From the NCBI GenBank assembly GCA_017415995.1, contig JAFQDN010000024.1, positions 1 through 55,687 of the forward strand: 55,687 nucleotides of DNA. Direction: 5' to 3'. The notes under the pieces are model-generated. The model was not told the origin of the DNA, searched no databases, and was given only the letters and a program-made list of their open reading frames with translations. Positions 50,410 to 55,687 of this stretch are shown in pieces (positions within the stretch are counted from its first letter, which is position 1; each line of letters begins with the position of its first letter). This stretch comes from Akkermansia sp. (lineage in GTDB: Bacteria > Verrucomicrobiota > Verrucomicrobiia > Verrucomicrobiales > Akkermansiaceae). The translations under genes and the position numbers were made by a program.

Positions 50410-52248
50410 ATGTCAAGTACTCAAAAAACTCTGATTAAGTTGTTTATCGTACTGCTGCTGAGTGGCAGTGCGTTATTCCTACCGGATTTACTCAACACAC
50501 CGGATAAAACGCTCATCAACCCGATTCAGGCACGCGTTGTGGCATTGTTCATCTTTGCTGCTCTGATGTGGATTCTGGAGGTTATTCCGATTTGGACAAC
50601 ATCCGTAGCCGTTATTGCGCTTACTTTGTTTGCAACCTCCAACCAGTCCCTCAATTTCCTGAAGGAAGAGAGATTCCCCATGGCGGAAGTTCTCAAAGTG
50701 GTGGACAACGTTGTGAAGCCGGAAGTATGCCAAACAGCAGTCAAAAAGTTCATTGATGCTCCGGATGCCGAAAATCCCGGTCAAAAAATCAAGGAGTCCC
50801 CGCTTCAACAGCTCAAGGCGGACATCAAGACCAAGCTCAACAAAAAAGGCCAGCTCAACAATGATGACCTTTACATGGTAATGAGCAGCAGCTGCATGAA
50901 CTATGCAGACAAATGCGACAAAGAAGCCAAAAAGCTTGAGAGCAAAGAAAACAAGACAAATGAAGACAATGCTCTGATTGCTGACTACAAGGCAACAGCC
51001 GCGGAACTGCACGCAGCGGCAAACGGCTTCAATGACTCCGCTAATCGGAAGGCTATCAAGGACATTAAGATTGTCAACCTCACCCAGCAGAAGAGCATTT
51101 TTGCCACTTTTGCGGATCCCATCATCCTGCTCTTCCTCGGCGGATTCTTCCTTGCAGATGCTGCCACCAAGTACCGTTTAGACATCAACTTGGCACGTGT
51201 ACTCCTCAAGCCCTTCGGCACCAACCCGAAGTATGTTTTGCTCGGTTTAATGAGCGTAACAGCCGTATTCTCCATGTTCATGAGTAACACGGCCACAGCC
51301 GCCATGATGCTTGCCCTGCTTACCCCTGTGCTTGCTCTCTTCAAGCCGGAGGATCGCGGTCGGGCTGCATTTGCCCTTTGCATTCCCGTCGGCGCTAACG
51401 TGGGTGGCATCGGCACCCCCATTGGCACACCGCCCAACGCCATCGCCCTCAAATTCATGCAGGACATCGGCTTGGATGTATCCTTCGGCAAGTGGATGGC
51501 CTTCGGTATTCCCTTTGTGATTGTAATGATTCTCGTTGCATGGTTTATACTGCTCAAGATGTTCCCCATCAGCCAAAAGAGTCTGGATCTCAGTAAAGAG
51601 CTCAAGGGCACATTCCTTAAGACGCCCAAGGCCATCATTGTCTACATTACCTTTGTTGTAACCATCCTGATGTGGGTCATTCCCAAGGAATACCATGGTT
51701 TGGACTCCAACTCCGTGGCCATCATCCCCATTGCGGTATTCTCCATCACCGGCGTCATTACCAAGAAAGACCTGAAATCAATGAGCTGGGACGTACTCTG
51801 GCTGGTAGCAGGTGGCTTTGCCTTGGGCGTTGCTCTCAGCGAGACCAACTTGGCCAAAGATATGATTAATGCTATTCCGTTCGGCACCTGGGACTCCACC
51901 ATTCTGCTTATCGGTGCAAGCTGCATCTGCCTCTTCATGGCCACTTTCATGAGCCACACCGCAACGGCTGCTCTGCTGGTGCCGATTCTCGGTGGCGTGG
52001 CAAGTGCCATGCTCTCCGCCGGCTCTATGGACAGTGCCGGTGCCGTAGTACTGTTGGTAACGGTAGCATTCGCCTCCTCCTTGGGTATGGCTCTGCCGAT
52101 TTCCACCCCACCCAACGCCATGGCGTACGCCACCGGCCACGTCGAGCAGAAAGGCATGGCCATCTCCGGCACCATTCTGTGCATCCTCGGCCTCGTCATT
52201 ACCATCCTGATGATGGTAGCTCTGGGGTCCATCGGCTTCTTTGGCTGA
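50410..52248 (+). CDS. SLC13/DASS-family anion transporter with large loop insertion
   Basis: A 612-residue inner-membrane carrier, probably Na+-coupled uptake of dicarboxylates or related anions. The two family substrate motifs are MSNTATAAM with GTPIGTPPNA in the first half and MSHTATAALLVP with STPPNAMAY in the second. About 11 transmembrane helices are visible. Between the second helix (ending about residue 76) and ADPIILLFLGGFFLA (about 235) lies a hydrophilic insertion of about 140 residues, rich in Lys, Asp and Asn, that the family normally lacks. The kinase-regulator pair downstream may control it. Confidence 0.88.
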   Translation: MSSTQKTLIKLFIVLLLSGSALFLPDLLNTPDKTLINPIQARVVALFIFAALMWILEVIPIWTTSVAVIALTLFATSNQSLNFLKEERFPMAEVLKVVDNVVKPEVCQTAVKKFIDAPDAENPGQKIKESPLQQLKADIKTKLNKKGQLNNDDLYMVMSSSCMNYADKCDKEAKKLESKENKTNEDNALIADYKATAAELHAAANGFNDSANRKAIKDIKIVNLTQQKSIFATFADPIILLFLGGFFLADAATKYRLDINLARVLLKPFGTNPKYVLLGLMSVTAVFSMFMSNTATAAMMLALLTPVLALFKPEDRGRAAFALCIPVGANVGGIGTPIGTPPNAIALKFMQDIGLDVSFGKWMAFGIPFVIVMILVAWFILLKMFPISQKSLDLSKELKGTFLKTPKAIIVYITFVVTILMWVIPKEYHGLDSNSVAIIPIAVFSITGVITKKDLKSMSWDVLWLVAGGFALGVALSETNLAKDMINAIPFGTWDSTILLIGASCICLFMATFMSHTATAALLVPILGGVASAMLSAGSMDSAGAVVLLVTVAFASSLGMALPISTPPNAMAYATGHVEQKGMAISGTILCILGLVITILMMVALGSIGFFG

Positions 52249-52286
52249 TTCATCCTAAAAACCTCATTATAAAACAATCCTGAGCC

Positions 52287-53714
52287 ATGTTGCCCGCACA
52301 CATCACAGAACCGTTGGAACGCCTCAACCGGTGCTACTTCAGTGATTCCGGGCGCACCATCAGCATCTCCAAAGGCGAGATGCTGGTGGCTCAGGGTGAG
52401 GAATGTCACCGCCTTTACCTCATCTTGGAGGGGGCTCTCGTTGCCTATCGCGAGGCGGAAACCATACGCGGTACCGATTTACCTACGGAAACCGTAACCC
52501 GCAAACATGAGGTCTTCCGCGCCGAGCCGGGCTCCTATGTTTGCGTGCAAGCGTTCTTCTCACGCACCTACCATAGCTCCAACGACATCGTAGCCTTGGA
52601 AGACACCAAACTGGCTTACATAGACGATGCCACGCAGCCGATAGACGAAGCCACATACGGCACGTTGGAGCACCAGTTTATCCCCGTGCTGATGCACGAG
52701 CTTGCTGCTCGCAACATCCGCATTTTCAGCCACGCTACGGAAAAAGAAGAAGCCCAACGGCTTCTGCAACGTGCGGAAATGGCAGCCACGCTCGGGCAGC
52801 TTTCCGCCGGAATTGCCCATGAGCTCAACAACGCCGTAGGGGTTATTACGCGCCGCACGGAGTTTGTAGCTGAACACATGGCAGAGTTCTTAGAAGAGGA
52901 GGACAAGCTGAATGCCAAACTCTTCCGCTTCGGGTATGAGGATACCAACTTTGTAGCCGCCAGCGAGCTCCGAGCTTTGGCTCGGAAATACGAGCGGGAG
53001 CTCAACATGCCTCAACCTGCCGCTAAGGTGTTGGCTCACATTATCCCGGACACAAAAACCCTCGTCAAATACGGCCCGGACTTTGTGCGCCACGTCAAAT
53101 TCAATTACAAGTTCTGGGAATTGGGGCACGATTTGAGGGACATGCAGGTGGCAGCCAAGCACGCCACCGGTATTGTACGTGCCGTTAAATTGCTCGGTGG
53201 GGGTAACTCAACCCGCCAGGAGGGGGTGGACATTCGAGAATCCGTAAATGACGCCATGAACCTCCTCTCCAACAAGCTCAAGCACATTACAGTGGAGACG
53301 GATTTGAAGCCCTGCCCCGGCCTCACGGCCGACCTTACAGAGCTTGTGCAAATTTGGACAAACGTCATCAACAATGCCTATGACGCCATGAAACAGGCCA
53401 ACACGCCTACTCCCACCATCCGCATCTCCACGGAGGCATTCACGGCAGACGGCATGCGCTTGCTGCCCACTCAATATGTCCGCGTCTCTATCTCCAACAA
53501 CGGTCCGGCTATACCTGAGGATAACCGCGAAAAAATCTTCCAACCTAACTTCACTACAAAAAAACTGGGCTTAGACTTCGGTTTGGGCCTCGGCTTATCC
53601 ATCGTCCGCCGTTTGGTGGACAGCTACAACGGCACTATCGAGCTTACCAGCAACGATAGCGAAACCACATTCTCCATTAACCTTCCAACCACACAAATCC
53701 ATGGAAACAATTAA
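52287..53714 (+). CDS. Soluble sensor histidine kinase with CRP-like domain
   Basis: A 475-residue cytoplasmic kinase with no membrane helix. Residues about 15-120 form a cyclic-nucleotide-binding-type barrel (ISISKGEMLVAQGEE, LYLILEGALVAY). The phosphoacceptor His is in LGQLSAGIAHELNNAVGVI (about residue 178), followed by a long helical insertion to residue 330. The ATPase domain has the N-box TNVINNAYDAM, a variant G1 box NNGPAIP and FTTKKLGLDFGLGLGLSIV. Its end overlaps the response regulator start by 14 bp. The ligand is unknown. Confidence 0.88.
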   Translation: MLPAHITEPLERLNRCYFSDSGRTISISKGEMLVAQGEECHRLYLILEGALVAYREAETIRGTDLPTETVTRKHEVFRAEPGSYVCVQAFFSRTYHSSNDIVALEDTKLAYIDDATQPIDEATYGTLEHQFIPVLMHELAARNIRIFSHATEKEEAQRLLQRAEMAATLGQLSAGIAHELNNAVGVITRRTEFVAEHMAEFLEEEDKLNAKLFRFGYEDTNFVAASELRALARKYERELNMPQPAAKVLAHIIPDTKTLVKYGPDFVRHVKFNYKFWELGHDLRDMQVAAKHATGIVRAVKLLGGGNSTRQEGVDIRESVNDAMNLLSNKLKHITVETDLKPCPGLTADLTELVQIWTNVINNAYDAMKQANTPTPTIRISTEAFTADGMRLLPTQYVRVSISNNGPAIPEDNREKIFQPNFTTKKLGLDFGLGLGLSIVRRLVDSYNGTIELTSNDSETTFSINLPTTQIHGNN

Positions 53715-54174
53715 CATTATCTGCATCGATGACCAGCAGGAAGTGCTGGACTCCGTCATGAGAGACCTCCGTCCTCTCACCCCGCTCATCCGCCTCGAAG
53801 AAGCCTCCGGTGTTGAGGACTGCCTGAGCTTGATGAACCAAATAGACGCTGACGGCGACTACGTAGGCATCGTCATCTCAGACCAAGTGATGCCCGAGGC
53901 CAATGGCACAGAGCTGCTGGCAAAAGTTGCAAGCGACCGCAGATTTGCAAAAACCCGCAAAGTCCTCCTTACCGGGCAGGCTACGCATGCAGACACCATC
54001 AACGCTATCAATGAAGGGCACATCGACAACTATGTGGAAAAGCCTTGGCAACCGGAGAAGCTCCTGAGCATTGTCAAGCGCCTGCTCACCCTCTATGTGC
54101 TGGAAATGGGTATTGACCACACAGAATATATGAGTGTGCTGGACCAGCAGACGCTCTTTGCCAAGCTTCGCTAA
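53701..54174 (+). CDS. Stand-alone response regulator receiver
   Basis: A 157-residue CheY-like protein with no output domain. The acidic pair is in CIDDQQ (residues 9-10), the phosphoacceptor Asp in VISDQVMPEANG (about 60), the switch Thr in LLTGQA and the Lys in VEKPW. The receiver is followed by a C-terminal helix (LLTLYVLEMGIDHTEYM) that could dimerise or contact a partner. Overlapping the kinase gene shows they are partners. How the signal reaches transcription or transport is not evident. Confidence 0.9.
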   Translation: METINIICIDDQQEVLDSVMRDLRPLTPLIRLEEASGVEDCLSLMNQIDADGDYVGIVISDQVMPEANGTELLAKVASDRRFAKTRKVLLTGQATHADTINAINEGHIDNYVEKPWQPEKLLSIVKRLLTLYVLEMGIDHTEYMSVLDQQTLFAKLR

Positions 54175-54186
54175 CCTGTATCGGGT

Positions 54187-55452
54187 ATGAACAAGACGCT
54201 ACTTCTCTCTGCAGCCGTGCTGACTGCATCTCAGCTCATGGCTGCAGATGCTCCGGCTTCCTCTGATTGGACGGATGAGGTCAAAAAGGCTCTCATTGTT
54301 TACGAAAACGACAACACCTTTGTCAACAAGGTTAGCTTTGCATTCCGCGAGCAGTGGCAAATGTCTGTCGTTCAGCCCAACGGCAGCAACGGTGTACACC
54401 TCAGGGATGGTGCCTCTCCCTTCAACAGCGAGTTCCGCCGCTCTTGGATTGGTGTAAACGTGTTCATGAACTCCGGCACGCAGTTCCATACCTACGCCCG
54501 CATCGGCGGCCTGCCCACCCGCAGCACCTACAAAGGTGGCCGCACCAAGCGCAACTTCACCTACACGGATTTGTATGACATTTGGCTCAAGCAGAACATT
54601 ACTGCCATTCCGGGGCTCAGCGTGAAAGCCGGTAAGTTTGCTCCTAACTTCACCAGTGATTTCCGCATGTCCAATGCCAGCATCCCCTGCATTGAGCGTT
54701 CGTATGTCTCCAACCAGTTCGGCTTGGACACCAACTGGGGTGTAGAGCTCAACTACACATCTCCGGATAAAACGGATATCCTTTACCTGCAACTCATGGC
54801 TAATGACCGCGCTTGCGCGTCCAAAAAGAACGACCACGGAGATGTTTACCGCGATGGCCGCGGCCTCAAGGGTGAATTCGGCTGGGAGGACAAGTGCTTC
54901 ATGATTCTGGGTGGTACTCACAAGTTCAACGTAACGGAATCCGGCTACCAAGCGCTTTCCTTGGAATACATGCATGACTTCAACAATGCATACCATGGTC
55001 GCCGCAACCCCGGTGCCAATAACTACGGCTTCGGCTTTATGGATGCCCTCTCCCTGGGCTACGAGTTCAAACAGGAAAAACTTACCTTTATGGCCAACGC
55101 CGTTGCTGCTTTCGAGCAGCAGGCCGGGCTCGGCTCTAACAACGTAGGCATTCAGTTGCAGCCCGTTTACGCTATTCACCCGCAGGTGGATCTCGTTTTC
55201 CGCTACAACGCCATGACCGGCAACAACGCCTGCAAACTCGGCGCAGACCGCTATATTTGCAACCAGACCACCGCATCCTCTTGGGTGGATAGCCTCCATG
55301 CCTTCTATTTCGGTGTGGACCTCTACGCTTCCGCAAAAAACAAGGATGCGGCCAAGCTCATGTTCGGTGTGGAATACACCACCGCTCGCAAAGACGGTGC
55401 AGACTACTACAACGGCTGGGAATTCTCCACTGCTGTCCGCTTCAACTTCTGA
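54187..55452 (+). CDS. Outer-membrane porin-like beta-barrel
   Basis: A 421-residue protein with a signal peptide (1-19, ending QLMA) and a mature beta-barrel of alternating aromatic strands that ends in Phe (FSTAVRFNF), the usual C-terminal signal for outer-membrane insertion. The sequence FRRSWIGVNVFMNSG then KAGKFAPNFTSDF resembles phosphate-selective porin O/P-type proteins. It starts 12 bp after the response regulator. Outer-membrane channel, two-component pair and SLC13 carrier in a row suggest one uptake system. Substrate unproven. Confidence 0.8.
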   Translation: MNKTLLLSAAVLTASQLMAADAPASSDWTDEVKKALIVYENDNTFVNKVSFAFREQWQMSVVQPNGSNGVHLRDGASPFNSEFRRSWIGVNVFMNSGTQFHTYARIGGLPTRSTYKGGRTKRNFTYTDLYDIWLKQNITAIPGLSVKAGKFAPNFTSDFRMSNASIPCIERSYVSNQFGLDTNWGVELNYTSPDKTDILYLQLMANDRACASKKNDHGDVYRDGRGLKGEFGWEDKCFMILGGTHKFNVTESGYQALSLEYMHDFNNAYHGRRNPGANNYGFGFMDALSLGYEFKQEKLTFMANAVAAFEQQAGLGSNNVGIQLQPVYAIHPQVDLVFRYNAMTGNNACKLGADRYICNQTTASSWVDSLHAFYFGVDLYASAKNKDAAKLMFGVEYTTARKDGADYYNGWEFSTAVRFNF

Positions 55453-55475
55453 AGCCCCTGCCCTGCTCCTTTCAT

Positions 55476-55512
55476 GCGCACCACGCTAACTCGCGTCGGT
55501 GCGCTTTTTTTT
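55476..55512 (+). terminator. Terminator of the porin gene
   Basis: Stem GCGCACC (55476-55482) / GGTGCGC (55498-55504) with inner ACG/CGT pairing, followed by T8. Confidence 0.85.
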
Positions 55513-55687
55513 GACGTTTTTTCTTTTTTTTGAAATAAACGCTTGATGATTCAAGGCGGGAGGGATGAGGAGGGGTGATGGAAGGGTGAAAAGCCTTGAT
55601 TTATAAGGGTTGCGGGCAGGATGGCACGCAGGGTGGCGAGGTGAGGAGCCGCCCGTGTATATATGGGCAAACTGTTGAATAGGTGAG
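55513..55687. other. Window end, no gene seen
   Basis: Purine-rich plus-strand sequence with no start codon linked to an extended frame. Nothing can be supported. Confidence 0.4.

Overview
The window looks like a chromosome segment from a gut-type Verrucomicrobiota bacterium, most likely Akkermansia or a close relative. The evidence is a PEP-CTERM sorting tail (VPEPTTATLSLLALAALA then four Arg and Lys), a long SecA without the zinc tail, a sialic-acid catabolic pair (NanA plus N-acylglucosamine 2-epimerase), Gram-negative envelope genes (KdsD, LpxA, porin) and many secreted proteins of unknown function. The species call is inference; no 16S gene is present.

Positions 1-11480 are an accessory, scarred region. 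It holds small secreted or membrane proteins, three near-identical promoter-leader cassettes in front of unrelated secreted proteins, several relics of one signal peptide, a family of nested palindromic intergenic repeats, and two copies 5.5 kb apart of a module made of a type III restriction endonuclease C-terminal relic divergent from a class II Fic gene. Just after the first Fic gene (5855-6291, minus strand) is the most interesting element: a promoter, a 25-residue hydrophobic peptide ORF and a terminator, followed by a consensus sigma-70 promoter driving a predicted ~70 nt RNA. A loop of that RNA is perfectly complementary over 11 nt to the start-codon region of the peptide ORF. It looks like an undescribed type I toxin-antitoxin pair in tandem arrangement.

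Positions 11480-20965 are mostly minus-strand core genes: argA-like, secA, a PA14-like secreted protein, speA, rpsF and kdsD. Positions 21153-29879 are a plus-strand run: nanA, AGE epimerase, two phosphofructokinase paralogues flanking an S11-peptidase-like lipoprotein, a hexose-6-phosphate mutarotase, a SanA/YdcF-type protein and a MenD-like enzyme. The first PFK and the S11-like protein have both lost their catalytic residues.

Positions 29905-41470 hold two acyltransferase-3 membrane proteins, tRNA-Ser(GCU), yggL, citrate synthase, fabH, mfd, two small hypotheticals, lpxA-gph-rlmH and a small membrane protein. Positions 41621-55452 hold a periplasmic protein, leuS, a basic protein, an ankyrin-repeat protein, a GYF/CD225-like protein, a large GreA-domain protein, an SLC13-type carrier, a histidine kinase with a CRP-like sensor domain, a stand-alone response regulator and a porin. 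Several core genes (rpsF, yggL, lpxA, leuS, greA-like) have a good -10 box only 6-10 nt before the start codon, so they are probably leaderless. The accessory secreted genes instead carry a strong Shine-Dalgarno sequence.
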